A program made the translations under genes and the position numbers. Of a stretch of DNA of 64,000 nt, positions 47,371-57,043 are shown piece after piece. A model generated the notes under the pieces. That model had not been told where the DNA came from. It saw only the letters and a list, made by a program, of their open reading frames with translations, and ran no database searches. The first letter of the stretch is position 1. Each line of letters starts with the position of its first letter. Where the stretch lies: the NCBI RefSeq assembly GCF_016219575.1, contig NZ_JACRMG010000009.1, forward strand, positions 868,001 through 932,000, in the 5' to 3' direction. Source of the stretch: Bradyrhizobium sp. GTDB taxonomy: Bacteria > Pseudomonadota > Alphaproteobacteria > Rhizobiales > Xanthobacteraceae.

Positions 47371-47387
47371 TTGTGACAGGGTTAAGT
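47371..47387. repeat. Right direct repeat bounding the glmS-glmU insert
   Basis: TTGTGACAGGGTTAAGT, the partner of 45216-45232. It is 20 bases from the glmU stop codon and 45 bases upstream of the 485-residue gene's start, so it also lies in that gene's promoter region. Confidence 0.75.
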
Positions 47388-47406
47388 GGAAGGCTTTTTA
47401 GCCCCG

Positions 47407-48768
47407 TCACTCGCCGCTCTTTTGAGTCTTCCCGCCCGTCTTCAGCTCACGATACCGCGTCGCGCCGCCCTCGCGGATGGTCTGCGGGCTGCGCTCCACC
47501 GCCATCGCATTGTCGGGCACGTCCTTGGTGATGACCGAGCCCGAGCCAATATAGGCGCCGCTGCCGATTTTGACGGGTGCCACCAGCGAGGAATTGGTGC
47601 CGATGAAGGCGCCGGCGCCGATCGTGGTCTTGTGCTTGGCGAAGCCGTCATAGTTGCAGGTGATGGTGCCGGCGCCGATGTTGGCTTTGGCGCCGACATG
47701 GGCGTCGCCGATGTAGGAGAGATGGTTGACCTTGACGCCGGCTTCCAGCGTCGCAGCCTTCATCTCCACGAAATTGCCGACCTTCGAGCCCTCGCCGAGC
47801 GAGTTGCCTGGCCGCAACCGCGCGTAAGGCCCGATCTGCGCGTTCTTGCCGATTTGGGATTGCACGATGTGCGAGAAGGAATGGATGACGGCGCCGTCGT
47901 CGATGGTCACGCCGGGGCCGATCACCACGAATGGCTCGATGGTGACGTCGCGGCCGAATTTGGTGTCGGCGGCGAGAAACACCGTTTCCGGTGCAACCAG
48001 CGTGACGCCGGCATCGAGCGCCGCCTTGCGTAATTTCGCCTGCATGACGCCCTCCGCTTCCGCCAGCTGCGCCTTGGTGTTGATGCCGCGTACTTCGTCT
48101 TCGCCGGTTTCGATCACGACGGCCTCCAATCCCATATCCCTCACGATGGTGACGGCATCGACGAGGTAATACTCGCCCTTGCTGTTGGCATTTCCGATCT
48201 TGTCCAGAATCTGCAGCGCATGGCGGCCGTCGAACGCCATCACGCCGGCATTGCACAGCGTGATCCTGCGCTCCTCGGCGCTGGCATCGGCCTGCTCGCG
48301 GATCGCAACCAACTTGCCGTTCTCGATCAGCAGCCGGCCATAGCCGGTCGGATCGGCGGCGCGGAACCCGAGCACCGCGAGCGCTGCGCCCTTGGCCAGC
48401 GGCGCCCGCATCCGCGCGAACGTTTCGGCCGAGATCAGCGGCGTGTCGCCGAACGCGATCAGCAGGTCGTCGGCGCCGCGCGCGATCGCCTCGCGCGCCG
48501 CCAGAACCGCATGCGCGGTTCCCAGCCGCTCGCGCTGGACGAAGGTCGAGGCATCCGGCCGCAGCCGCTTTGCCTCGGCCTCGACGGCGGCGTGATCGGG
48601 GCCGACCACGACGGCGAGCGAAGTTCCCTGCCCCTGCGGCGCGGCCTGCAACACATGCGACAGCAGCGATTGCCCGGCCACGGGATGCAGCACCTTGGGC
48701 AGTGCCGACCGCATGCGCGTTCCCTCGCCGGCGGCGAGCACGACGGTGAGACTGGAACGGGCGGTCAT
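47407..48768 (-). CDS. glmU: Bifunctional UDP-N-acetylglucosamine pyrophosphorylase / glucosamine-1-phosphate acetyltransferase GlmU
   Basis: 453 residues from the ATG at 48768, chosen because the nucleotidyl-transferase signature LAAGEGTRM (residues 11-19) follows directly. N-terminal half: uridyltransferase. C-terminal half: left-handed beta-helix acetyltransferase with hexapeptide repeats ([23 protein letters not shown]). It forms UDP-GlcNAc for peptidoglycan and LPS. The upstream extension to 48930 has no good start. Confidence 0.97.
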   Translation of the reverse strand: MTARSSLTVVLAAGEGTRMRSALPKVLHPVAGQSLLSHVLQAAPQGQGTSLAVVVGPDHAAVEAEAKRLRPDASTFVQRERLGTAHAVLAAREAIARGADDLLIAFGDTPLISAETFARMRAPLAKGAALAVLGFRAADPTGYGRLLIENGKLVAIREQADASAEERRITLCNAGVMAFDGRHALQILDKIGNANSKGEYYLVDAVTIVRDMGLEAVVIETGEDEVRGINTKAQLAEAEGVMQAKLRKAALDAGVTLVAPETVFLAADTKFGRDVTIEPFVVIGPGVTIDDGAVIHSFSHIVQSQIGKNAQIGPYARLRPGNSLGEGSKVGNFVEMKAATLEAGVKVNHLSYIGDAHVGAKANIGAGTITCNYDGFAKHKTTIGAGAFIGTNSSLVAPVKIGSGAYIGSGSVITKDVPDNAMAVERSPQTIREGGATRYRELKTGGKTQKSGE

Positions 48769-48932
48769 TCGAATCCCTGGGGTCCAAGCAAAAGGCGCCG
48801 CCGTCTTAATGCGTTTTTGCGTGCAAGGGAAAGGCGATTCGCTACCGGGAATGCTGGCGGATTCAGGGTGACGGCGGATTTCCTGATATCTTTCCCTTTG
48901 ATTCGGCAGGCCTCGAGGAGGGCCAACCATTT

Positions 48933-50144
48933 TTGGCCAAGAATTCCGACCATCTCGCCGGCCTTGAAGCCCAAGATACCGGCGGTCTGTTCAGCTCACT
49001 GCTGGCCGAGGAAGACGGTTACGACCGCCGCCGCACCCTGTGGCGCGTCGCTTCCTGGGGTGTCGGATCCGTTGCGGCCCTCGTCATTGCCGTGATGGCC
49101 AACCAGGCATCGCTCGGCTGGCGGCGCGACCAGGCCGCGACCGCCGACCTGGTGCAGCAGGCCAACCGGCTGCAGGCCGCGACGCGGGAAAGCCAGAACG
49201 AGGCGCGGCGGCTCGCCTCCGCCGTAGAAACGCTGAACAGCGACCGCGACCGCCTCTACACGCGCGTCACCGTGCTGGAACAGGGGCTCGATTCCGTCAC
49301 TGGCGCCATCGCCAGACAAAATGCACCTGTGGTCGCTTCCGCGCAGCCCGACGCGCAGCCTGCCGTGCAGGCTCCCGCCCCGGTCATAGCGCCGGTCGCG
49401 ACCAAGCCGGCGGCGCAGGGCGAGAGGGCCGCCGCCGCTGCCAGCGCCGAGCCGTCGCCCGCCAGCACCTCGGCCATCAAGGACGTCGCGACCAGGCCGG
49501 CGGCGATGCCGGCGACGCCGCTGGTCGAAACCAAGTCCATGATGGCGCCGCCGGATCCGGCTGCCGGAAAACTGATCGAGACGTCGAAGCCGGCCAGCGC
49601 CATCGCAACAGAGCCCATCCCTGCCGTGGTCGCGGCCGCACCGCCGGGCGAAAGCGCCGAGCAGGATGCGGCGGACGCGGCCCTGCCAAAGGTCCAGCGC
49701 ACCGAATTCGGCGTCGATGTCGGCGGCGCCAATTCGATTGCCGGCTTGCGCGCCCTGTGGCGCGGGTTGCTGAAGTCACGGTCGAATGCGCCGCTGGCGG
49801 CGTTGCAACCGCTCATCGTGATACGCGAAGGCAGCGGCGGCCGCGGCATGCAATTGCGACTGGTCGCAGGTCCCCTCGGCGATGCCGCGGCGGCAGCGAA
49901 AATCTGCGCGGTGCTGATCGAGAACGACCGCGACTGCGAAACCGCCGTGTATGACGGCCAGCGCCTCGCGCTGAAGGCCGAGGATGCGCCGCCGGCGGCT
50001 GCAAAGCCGGCTGTCGTTGCGCCGCCGGCGACGCGCAAGAAGAACGCAGCCCAAAAACGTGCGGCGGCCGAGGAGCCGGCGAAGAAGCCGGAGGCTGCGA
50101 CGTCGTCGAGCTGGTCGTCCTTTTTCAGCGGCAAGAAGAACTGA
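48933..50144 (+). CDS. Single-pass envelope protein with coiled coil, Pro/Ala linker and SPOR-like C terminus
   Basis: 403 residues from a TTG start (48933) with a GAGGAGG site upstream; no ATG is available. A cytoplasmic N terminus is followed by one span (38-57, [22 protein letters not shown]), a coiled coil (about 70-128, with [19 protein letters not shown]), a long Ala/Pro-rich linker, and a C-terminal domain of about 75 residues ([40 protein letters not shown]) that resembles a SPOR peptidoglycan-binding fold. Likely a periplasmic, possibly division-site, protein. It is divergent from glmU. Confidence 0.75.
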   Translation: MAKNSDHLAGLEAQDTGGLFSSLLAEEDGYDRRRTLWRVASWGVGSVAALVIAVMANQASLGWRRDQAATADLVQQANRLQAATRESQNEARRLASAVETLNSDRDRLYTRVTVLEQGLDSVTGAIARQNAPVVASAQPDAQPAVQAPAPVIAPVATKPAAQGERAAAAASAEPSPASTSAIKDVATRPAAMPATPLVETKSMMAPPDPAAGKLIETSKPASAIATEPIPAVVAAAPPGESAEQDAADAALPKVQRTEFGVDVGGANSIAGLRALWRGLLKSRSNAPLAALQPLIVIREGSGGRGMQLRLVAGPLGDAAAAAKICAVLIENDRDCETAVYDGQRLALKAEDAPPAAAKPAVVAPPATRKKNAAQKRAAAEEPAKKPEAATSSSWSSFFSGKKN

Positions 50145-50157
50145 CAGAGTCAGTTTG

Positions 50158-50246
50158 CGTCATGCCCGGCCTTGTGCCGGGCATCCACGTCTTTGTAGCC
50201 AAAAGCAAGAAAGGCGTGGATGGCCGGGACAAGCCCGGCCATGACG
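50158..50246. repeat. Palindromic intergenic repeat, copy 3
   Basis: CGTCATGCCCGGCCTTGTGC (from 50158) pairs imperfectly with GGGACAAGCCCGGCCATGACG (to 50246), with inner ATCCACG/CGTGGAT arms. It is nearly the same element as copy 2. Confidence 0.85.
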
Positions 50247-50325
50247 GCGAGTTCGGTTGCTCCCAATCTGCCAAGATATATCGCCACGCCTTGTCCTGCA
50301 CGGAGAACCCCGGCATATTCCGCGC

Positions 50326-50706
50326 ATGAAAAAGATCCCGTTCCGGCTAACCCCGTACCAGGTGCAATTCCTGCTCGTCGTCGGCTTCGTCACCGTCGGT
50401 TATGCGCTGTATCTGCGTTATCTCGCCGTCGAATACTCGCCGGTGGCGCTGGCATGCGATGCAGGGCTTCAGAGCGTGCTGTGCAAGATGCGCTCGCTTG
50501 CGACCTATCTGTTCAAGCACTCGGTGTTCGGCACCGTCGCACTGATCATCGCCGCGCTGCACGTGATGCGGCCGTCGATCGTGCTGTTGACCGGGGGCCT
50601 GGTCGCCGCAGGCCTCGGCATCGTGCTCTACAACATCACGCTGTCGGGGATTGCGATCGGCCTGCTCATTTTGGGCTTTGCCCGGCCCGCGCCCGCCACA
50701 GCGTGA
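50326..50706 (+). CDS. Small integral membrane protein, 126 residues
   Basis: A cytoplasmic start MKKIPFRLTPYQ is followed by about three spans (FLLVVGFVTVGYALYLRYLAV; VFGTVALIIAALHV; SIVLLTGGLVAAGLGIVLYNITLSGIAIGLLILGF) and two cysteines (VALACDAG, SVLCKM). Function unknown. It overlaps the last 41 bases of ndvC tail to tail. Confidence 0.7.
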   Translation: MKKIPFRLTPYQVQFLLVVGFVTVGYALYLRYLAVEYSPVALACDAGLQSVLCKMRSLATYLFKHSVFGTVALIIAALHVMRPSIVLLTGGLVAAGLGIVLYNITLSGIAIGLLILGFARPAPATA

Positions 50707-52291
50707 GCGCAAACAGCAGGTACATCGCGCACGTCCACATCGATTGCCAGTTGTCGCGGCCCTCGTTGATTCCGATGTAGATCGCGGCCATGGCAAGCAG
50801 GCCCGCGTACACCGATTCCGCGATCGGCCGTACGCCCGCCTGGGGACGGTTCAGCACCATCAGGCCCATGAACGGCACCACCGCCATGGTCAGCGATGCA
50901 TAGGGAAAGTCGCGATAGCGCGGATCGAAGGCGAAGCCGAGCGCGGTCTCGGCTGCGATCACCGCCGTGATTCCGAGCGCAAGGCCGAGCAGGATCGTGA
51001 GCGCCGAGTCCGTTCTGTAATCGCGCGGACCAAGCAGCTCCAGCAGCGTCGGCAACGGCCGCCCCGCCATCAGCGCATTGGCGCACAATATCGGTGACGC
51101 CGTCGCGGCGGCGAGCAGTGCACCCCATTTCAGCCAGCCGCCCCAGCCGTAGCTCTCATAGAACATCTTGTCGGCGGCAATGCCGAGCAGGCTGCCGGCC
51201 ACGGTCGCCGAGATCGCCACCGCGATCCAGGAAATCAGGCGCGGCGTCCACGGCCGCCGCCGCAGGGTAAGGATCGCGGCGAGGAAAGTGAGCGCGCTCA
51301 ACACCATTCCCGATACCATCTGCAGCTTCCATAGCGGGAAGTTGCTGACAGCTGTTCCCGGCGGATATTTCACGCCGCGCCGGAAGGCGTCGAACAGTCC
51401 CCAGTAGCCGCCCACGGTGCCCTCGAGCTGGCGTTTCCAGGGCTGGTCATAGGCTTCGATCAGGTTGACCCGGAATCCGTCGCGCTTGGCCAGGTCTAGG
51501 ATCTCCGAGACGACGCGGGCCTGGCTGGTCCGTGACGGCAGCGCGCCCTCCCGCATCCGGCCCTGGCTCGGCCAGCCGGTCTCCCCGATCAGGATCTCCT
51601 TGCCCGGAAACGCCACCGCCATCCGCCGGCGGATGGAATCGACATGCGAGGCCGCGAACTTGGCCTTGATCGGATAATCCTCCCAATATGGAAGGATGTG
51701 GATGGTGACGAAGTCGACGGCCTCGTAGATCTCGCGGTTCTTCAGCCAGAATTCCCAGACGTCGGCATAGGTGACGGGCACCTGAACCTGCGACTTCACG
51801 CTGCGGATATTGGCGACGAGATCGGCGGTGGTCATCTCACCGCGCAGCAGCACCTCGTTGCCGACGACGAGCGAGGTGATGGTTCCGGGATAGCTCTTGG
51901 CGAGCTGTACGGCGGTCGATATCTGGGCAAGGTTCTTGAAGCGATTGCTGCCGAGCCAGATGCCCTGGATGACCTTGAGGCCCAGTTTGGCGGCCAGCGC
52001 CGGCACCTGGTCCAGCCCGCTCTCGATGGAGTAGGTGCGGACGCAATCGGTCACCTTGGCCAGTTGCGCCAGATCCTCGGCGATCTGTTCCGGGGATATC
52101 TGGGTGCCCTCGACCAGCGGCGTCTGCGCGCCCCGGAACGGCGCATAGGACACGCATTGCAGCTTGGCGTTGGGGTCGATCGGCGCGCGCGCCAGATTGA
52201 TCGGCGTGGCCAGCCACCACCACACCGCAGCAATCGTACCAAGGGAAATCAGGAAGAGCGCCAGCGGCGTGCGAAGAGAAATCGGTTCCAT
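50666..52291 (-). CDS. ndvC: Cyclic beta-glucan synthesis protein NdvC
   Basis: 541 residues, about 60 kDa. An N-terminal anchor span (FLISLGTIAAVWWWLATPI) is followed by a GH17-like beta-glucan domain (about 40-310) with VSYAPFRGAQTPL, the acid-base Glu in VVGNEVLLRGE and the nucleophile region LIGETGWPSQGR, then eight or so membrane spans (about 320-540). This agrees with B. japonicum NdvC (reported about 62 kDa, needed for beta-(1,6) linkages). It is divergent from ndvD and ndvB across a 250-base shared promoter region. Confidence 0.82.
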   Translation of the reverse strand: MEPISLRTPLALFLISLGTIAAVWWWLATPINLARAPIDPNAKLQCVSYAPFRGAQTPLVEGTQISPEQIAEDLAQLAKVTDCVRTYSIESGLDQVPALAAKLGLKVIQGIWLGSNRFKNLAQISTAVQLAKSYPGTITSLVVGNEVLLRGEMTTADLVANIRSVKSQVQVPVTYADVWEFWLKNREIYEAVDFVTIHILPYWEDYPIKAKFAASHVDSIRRRMAVAFPGKEILIGETGWPSQGRMREGALPSRTSQARVVSEILDLAKRDGFRVNLIEAYDQPWKRQLEGTVGGYWGLFDAFRRGVKYPPGTAVSNFPLWKLQMVSGMVLSALTFLAAILTLRRRPWTPRLISWIAVAISATVAGSLLGIAADKMFYESYGWGGWLKWGALLAAATASPILCANALMAGRPLPTLLELLGPRDYRTDSALTILLGLALGITAVIAAETALGFAFDPRYRDFPYASLTMAVVPFMGLMVLNRPQAGVRPIAESVYAGLLAMAAIYIGINEGRDNWQSMWTCAMYLLFALTLWRARAGQSPK

Positions 52292-52541
52292 CCTCCGGGC
52301 GAAGCCCGTCGATTAGCGTCTCGACCGCCATCTGCCAAGTGCGCGGTTGCGACAATGCGCAATCAATTGCCGCCGGGCGGTTTTACCACGGCGAGATAAA
52401 GTTGTGAGTTTGCTGGACAAAATCCAAAATTTTAGTCATGGGAATCCGGTGCCGTTTCCGCCGCATTGAGGGCCCATTCGAACGGCATCAAGCCCGTGCG
52501 CCCGGGTCCTGGCGCTGGACGTCCAACCAATCGGGGAAAGT

Positions 52542-53123
52542 ATGCGTCGCCGGGTACATAAGTTTCAGAGTGTGGTCCTGCGTCCAGTCTTGCGTATTTT
52601 GGCCCCGGCCGCCCTGGCCATCCTGATCGGATCGGCCGGTGCCTTCGCCCAGAGCGGCGCCCCGGCCCCCCAGGACCAGCAGGGCAAGACCCCGCCGGAC
52701 AGCAAATCGGCCGACGCCATCCGGGATAACGAGCGCAAGGCCGCCGAGTTCGTCGAAGCCCAGCAAGCCATCAATGGCCCCGGCGGCAACCCCGAATGCG
52801 TCTGGCTGGGCCGCCGCGTCGTCCGCCTGATGTGGCTGGACGATCTCGATACCGCCTTCCGCCACCTCGACCTCTACGACCGTTTCGGCTGCCCCGGCGG
52901 CCACGTCCAGGCGAGCTTCCGCTGCCTGACCCGTTTTGGCGCCCAGATCGACGACAAAGTGCCGCGCAGCCTCGATACCCGCATCCATGCCTGCTGGATC
53001 AATCCGGGCGCCCAGCCCCAGACGGCCGCCGCCCCGGCTCCGGCGCCTGCCACGTCGGGCAGCGCCGCGCCTCCTGCGCCCGCCCCTTCGCCCACCGCCG
53101 CGCCGGCGGCCCCTGCGAAATAG
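52542..53123 (+). CDS. ndvD: Beta-(1,3),(1,6)-glucan biosynthesis protein NdvD
   Basis: 193 residues with a signal peptide or anchor (VLRILAPAALAILIGSAGAFAQ). It has a middle of about 90 residues with paired cysteines (GGNPECVWLGRRVVRLMW, YDRFGCPGGHVQASFRCLTRFG, HACWINPG) and a Pro/Ala-rich tail. It lies between ndvC and ndvB, where the third cyclic-glucan gene ndvD of B. japonicum is described. The exact role is unclear. The reported NdvD is somewhat larger, so the start may be upstream or the assignment may be off. Confidence 0.65.
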   Translation: MRRRVHKFQSVVLRPVLRILAPAALAILIGSAGAFAQSGAPAPQDQQGKTPPDSKSADAIRDNERKAAEFVEAQQAINGPGGNPECVWLGRRVVRLMWLDDLDTAFRHLDLYDRFGCPGGHVQASFRCLTRFGAQIDDKVPRSLDTRIHACWINPGAQPQTAAAPAPAPATSGSAAPPAPAPSPTAAPAAPAK

Positions 53124-53286
53124 GCTCCGCCGTTGGGCCTGTGCATGAACGCTGCCTGAACGGCTGCGCCCTCAAAAGGCCATGGCGCCATACCAGTTGT
53201 CTAATCGCGTGGCAGGACTATCCTGAAGCAGCCGCGATGCCGGTCGAACCTAGGGGACGGGTTCGCTTGAACTAATCTAGCCCCGT

Positions 53287-56013
53287 ATGGTTTGGTTTGC
53301 GATGCGCGCCGTCGTCGCTGTTGTTCTGTTCGTCACCGCCGTTCATGCCGCACTTTGGGGCCTCCTGCAGGACAAGCAGGCGGCGCCTGACTTCCATGGC
53401 ATGCTGCCGAGCGTTTCCTATGCGCCGTTCGACGGAACCGGCCACCCCGATGTCGACAACATCCCCACCGTCGAGAAAATCCGTGCCGACCTGAAGAAGC
53501 TCGCCACGATGACGAGGGCGATCCGGCTCTATTCGTCCACCGGAGGCGTGGAACTGGTGCCGCCGATCGCCGCCGAATTCGGCCTCAAGGTCATGGTCGG
53601 CGCCTGGATCGACAAGAATGTCGACCGCAACGAGCGCGAGATCGACGCCGCGATCCAGCTTGCCCGGCGCAACAGCAACGTCATCGGCGTCGTGGTCGGC
53701 AACGAGGTCATCTACCGCGGCGAGCAGAAGGTCGACGACCTCGTCGAAATGATCAAGCGGGTCAAGAAATCGGTCAGCGTGCCCGTGACCACGGGCGAGA
53801 TCTGGCACGTCTGGCGCGAGTTCCCGAGGCTTGCCAACAACGTCGATTTCATCGCCGCGCACGTGCTGCCCTATTGGGAAAACTTCACCGACAAGCAGGC
53901 GGTCGACCAGGCCGTCGATCGCTTCAACCTGCTGCGCGACCTGTTTCCGGGCAAGCGGGTGGTGATTGCCGAATTCGGCTGGCCGAGCGCCGGCTACAAC
54001 CTGCTCAACGCCGTTCCCGGCCAGTTCGAGCAGGCCTCGGTGCTGCGCAACTTCGTCAAGCGCGCCGAAGCCATCGGCATGGACTACAACATCGTCGAGG
54101 CGATCGATCAGCCCTGGAAATTCTTCGAAGGCGGCGTCGGCCCCTACTGGGGAATCCTCAACGCCGCGCGCGAGCCGAAGTTCGCCTGGACCGGGCCGAT
54201 CGTCAATCCGGACTATTGGAAGCTTGCCACCATCGCCCTTCTCGTCGGCATCCTGATGTCGCTTCCGATCCTGCGGCTAAGCGAACCGACGGTGATGCAG
54301 GCCCTGGTCCTGTCGGCCACGGCCAACGGCGTCGGCGCCTGGGCCGCCACCGTGTTCTCCTACTGGAACACGCACTATTTCGTCTGGGGTTCGGCCTTCG
54401 CGCTGGGGCTTGGCATGGTGCTTCTTGTCCCGCTCGTCCTCATTGCCATGGCGCGGATCGAGGAAATCGCAGCCGTTGCCTTCGGCCGCGGCCCGCGCCG
54501 GCTGGTTACCAAGAGTGCGCCGCTGGCGCCTGCGACTATCGGCGAGAACGTCGCCTTCCCCAAGGTGTCAATCCACGTCCCCGCCTATTACGAGCCGGTG
54601 GAGATGCTGAAGCAGACGCTCGATGCGGTGTCGCGGCTGGACTATCCGAACTTCGAATGCGTGGTCATCATCAACAACACCCCGGATCCGGAATTCTGGC
54701 AGCCGATCCAGGACCACTGCCGCTCGCTCGGCGAGCGATTCAAGTTCATCAACGCCGAGAAGGTTCAGGGCTTCAAGGCTGGCGCGCTGCGCATCGCCAT
54801 GGACCGCACCGCAGCCGATGCCGAGATCATCGGCATCATCGACGCCGACTATGTCGTGCATCCGGACTGGCTGAAGGATCTGGTGCCGCTGTTCGCCGAT
54901 CCCCGCGTCGGCCTCGTGCAGGCACCGCAGGAGCATCGCGACGGCGACCGCTCGCTGATGCACTACATCATGAACGGCGAATATGCCGGGTTCTTCGACA
55001 TCGGCATGGTCCAGCGCAACGAGTTCAACGCCATCATCGTGCACGGCACGATGTGCCTGATCCGCCGCGCCGCGATGGACATGGCCGGCGGCTGGTCGAG
55101 CGACACGATCTGCGAGGACACCGATCTCGGCTTGTCCATCATGCAGCAGGGCTGGCTCACCCACTACACCAACACCCGCTATGGCGAGGGGCTGCTGCCC
55201 GACACCTATGAGGCCTTCAAGAAGCAGCGTCACCGCTGGGCCTATGGCGGCTTCCAGATCGTCAAGAAGCACTGGCGGCGCTTCCTGCCCGGCGCAAGCC
55301 GCCTCACCCAGGATCAGCGCCGCGAATTCGGCCTCGGCTGGCTGAACTGGCTGGGCGCAGAAAGCCTCGGCGTGGTGGTCGCCATCCTCAATTTGATCTG
55401 GGTGCCGATCGTCGCCTTCGCCGACATCGCCATCCCCGACAAGATCCTGACGCTGCCGATCATGGCCGCCTTCGTGGTGTCGCTGCTGCATTTCCTGGCG
55501 CTGTATCGCCTGCGGGTAAACGTGAAGGTGCCGCAGATGCTGGGGGCCATGATCGCAGCGATGAGCGTGCAATGGACGGTGTCGCGGGCGGTGGCCCAGG
55601 GCCTCATTACCGAGCACCTGCCGTTTGCCCGCACCTCCAAGGGCGGACTGTCGCGAATGTCGATCGAATTCCAGGCGTTCTGGGAGGCCGTGATCGGCGT
55701 GCTGCTGCTGGCCGGCGCCGCCGTTCTGGTGGTGACGAACGGCACCAAGCAGGTGCGCGAGATCTACATCTTCGCCGCCGTGCTGGTGCTGGAAAGCCTG
55801 CCGTTCCTGTCGGCGGTTGCCATTGCGATCCTGGAGAATTCGCGCATCAACGAGTTCGCGTTCTGGCGCAACAGCGCGGTGCGGGCCGCCGAACTGATCG
55901 GTCTGCGCCCGGTCTCATTGCCCACCGCGGTTCCGAGCTCGCAGCCGGTCACGAGCGAAATCCAGCGCGAGGCCGGCCGATTGGCCGTGGAAGAACGGGC
56001 CGCCGCCCCTTGA
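53287..56013 (+). CDS. ndvB: Cyclic beta-(1,3),(1,6)-glucan synthase NdvB (GH17-GT2 fusion)
   Basis: 908 residues, about 100 kDa, matching the reported NdvB size. An N-terminal GH17-like domain (about 35-300: VSYAPFDGTGHPD, VVGNEVIYRGE, IAEFGWPSAGYN) is followed by membrane spans and a BcsA-like family 2 glycosyltransferase from about 428 (VSIHVPAYYEPVEMLKQTL). This has DAD at about 518 (GIIDADYVV), ED at about 610 (CEDTDLGLS) and QRHRW at about 647, then more spans. GT2 makes the beta-1,3 backbone; GH17 may cyclise or branch. The glucan is periplasmic and is important for osmotic adaptation and nodulation. Confidence 0.88.
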   Translation: MVWFAMRAVVAVVLFVTAVHAALWGLLQDKQAAPDFHGMLPSVSYAPFDGTGHPDVDNIPTVEKIRADLKKLATMTRAIRLYSSTGGVELVPPIAAEFGLKVMVGAWIDKNVDRNEREIDAAIQLARRNSNVIGVVVGNEVIYRGEQKVDDLVEMIKRVKKSVSVPVTTGEIWHVWREFPRLANNVDFIAAHVLPYWENFTDKQAVDQAVDRFNLLRDLFPGKRVVIAEFGWPSAGYNLLNAVPGQFEQASVLRNFVKRAEAIGMDYNIVEAIDQPWKFFEGGVGPYWGILNAAREPKFAWTGPIVNPDYWKLATIALLVGILMSLPILRLSEPTVMQALVLSATANGVGAWAATVFSYWNTHYFVWGSAFALGLGMVLLVPLVLIAMARIEEIAAVAFGRGPRRLVTKSAPLAPATIGENVAFPKVSIHVPAYYEPVEMLKQTLDAVSRLDYPNFECVVIINNTPDPEFWQPIQDHCRSLGERFKFINAEKVQGFKAGALRIAMDRTAADAEIIGIIDADYVVHPDWLKDLVPLFADPRVGLVQAPQEHRDGDRSLMHYIMNGEYAGFFDIGMVQRNEFNAIIVHGTMCLIRRAAMDMAGGWSSDTICEDTDLGLSIMQQGWLTHYTNTRYGEGLLPDTYEAFKKQRHRWAYGGFQIVKKHWRRFLPGASRLTQDQRREFGLGWLNWLGAESLGVVVAILNLIWVPIVAFADIAIPDKILTLPIMAAFVVSLLHFLALYRLRVNVKVPQMLGAMIAAMSVQWTVSRAVAQGLITEHLPFARTSKGGLSRMSIEFQAFWEAVIGVLLLAGAAVLVVTNGTKQVREIYIFAAVLVLESLPFLSAVAIAILENSRINEFAFWRNSAVRAAELIGLRPVSLPTAVPSSQPVTSEIQREAGRLAVEERAAAP

Positions 56014-56151
56014 AGAGGCGGCGGTAACCACCGATTTCGACTGTATGATTCCAGACCGGACGGCACCGCGCCGGCGGGTCCTTGCGCTATTGACCCGGGG
56101 GGGTCTGGCCCCTACACAGCCCGGGCCGGAGCACGATCCGGAGCGTAAAGT

Positions 56152-56227
56152 GAGCGCGTAGCTCAGGCGGTAGAGCACGTGACTTTTAATCATGGGGTCG
56201 AGGGTTCGAGTCCCTCCGCGCTCACCA
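56152..56227 (+). tRNA. tRNA-Lys (anticodon TTT)
   Basis: 76 bases. Acceptor arm GAGCGCG (56152-56158) pairs with CGCGCTC (56217-56223), discriminator A, CCA encoded (56225-56227). Anticodon arm CGTGA/TCATG has one G-T pair; loop CTTTTAA with anticodon TTT. The T-arm GGTTCGAGTCC is standard. Confidence 0.97.
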
Positions 56228-56388
56228 ATTTTCGGCCACAACGTCAAACCTTTAGAAGGTCGCCCGCGGCAAGCGCGGCGGCAACGTGCGCCCTTAACCG
56301 GCGGCATGCGGCCTCAGTAAACATCCTGACATGACAATTGAAGCTCATCGTAGTTCCCTGACCTCCTCTGGTCGGGCGATGGAATGCG

Positions 56389-56559
56389 ATGACAACGGTG
56401 AAGACGGTTTGGGTTTGCATCGATCCCGCCAGGAGTCCGGGCGACGATGATCACATCAAGGTCTTTGATAGCGCCGATGCGGCGGAGGCCTGGATGGCCG
56501 AGCGCATCCCTGAAGGCTTCGCCGTCGAATGTCCGGTGCTGAGTGATGGCGCCTCCTGA
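56389..56559 (+). CDS. Small acidic hypothetical protein, 56 residues
   Basis: ATG at 56389 opens TTVKTVWVCIDPAR and ends PVLSDGAS before TGA. The short sequence has a hydrophobic beta strand (VWVCIDP), an acidic loop (SPGDDDHIKVF) and an amphipathic helix (SADAAEAWMAERI), so it looks like a folded mini-protein. It was too short for the usual ORF cut-off. Family unknown to me; similar tiny proteins occur in Bradyrhizobium. Confidence 0.5.
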   Translation: MTTVKTVWVCIDPARSPGDDDHIKVFDSADAAEAWMAERIPEGFAVECPVLSDGAS

Positions 56560-56693
56560 CAGTGCGCGGCCCAGCCATCCAATCGACGTCTTCGCTCTTT
56601 TTGATTGCCGCAAAGCTGGGTAGCATCCGGGCGGGTCCCGCCCCGCCTTGCGGGAGTCGACTCAGCCGTACCCCGGGAATGGGAGGCCACGCC

Positions 56694-56951
56694 ATGTCGA
56701 AAAAGGGGATTACTGGCCACGACGAGTGGGTCGTCACGGAATCGCTGGCGACCGCCCTGATCGCGCTGGAACAGCTCGAGCCCAAGCATCAGCCGGCCAA
56801 GCACATGGACGATATCCGGAAACTCCTGGTGGCCGGCTGCCAGCCCGGGACCATCAACCTGCATCTGGCGCAGGCCAAGTGCAGGCTGTTCCCTGACGCC
56901 GATCGGACGAGCATCTATCGCGAGTATGGGCTGGAGGATACCGAGGTCTGA
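56694..56951 (+). CDS. Hypothetical protein, 85 residues
   Basis: ATG at 56694 follows GGGAGGCC. Sequence SKKGITGHDEWVVTESLATALIALEQLEPKHQP, then helical DIRKLLVAGC, then INLHLAQAKCRLFPD. Soluble, no signal. Function unknown. It may be co-transcribed with the small gene 134 bases upstream and is closed by the terminator at 57020. Confidence 0.6.
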   Translation: MSKKGITGHDEWVVTESLATALIALEQLEPKHQPAKHMDDIRKLLVAGCQPGTINLHLAQAKCRLFPDADRTSIYREYGLEDTEV

Positions 56952-57019
56952 CCCGTCGCCCAAATAGCCGAGCGATCGCTCTCTGGGGTGAGGTTTTGAA
57001 GGCGATGCCCGGCTATCTG

Positions 57020-57043
57020 GCCGCGCGGCGGTGCGGCTTTTTT
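57020..57043 (+). terminator. Intrinsic terminator
   Basis: GCCGC (57020-57024) pairs with GCGGC (57033-57037), loop of eight bases, followed by six T (57038-57043). It ends the transcript of the 85-residue gene. Confidence 0.75.

Noticed and set aside
45216..47387. Insertion sequence or integrative element at glmU-glmS
   Set aside because: No transposase or integrase and no terminal inverted repeats at the ends; only a direct repeat is seen, so I report an insertion of unknown mechanism.
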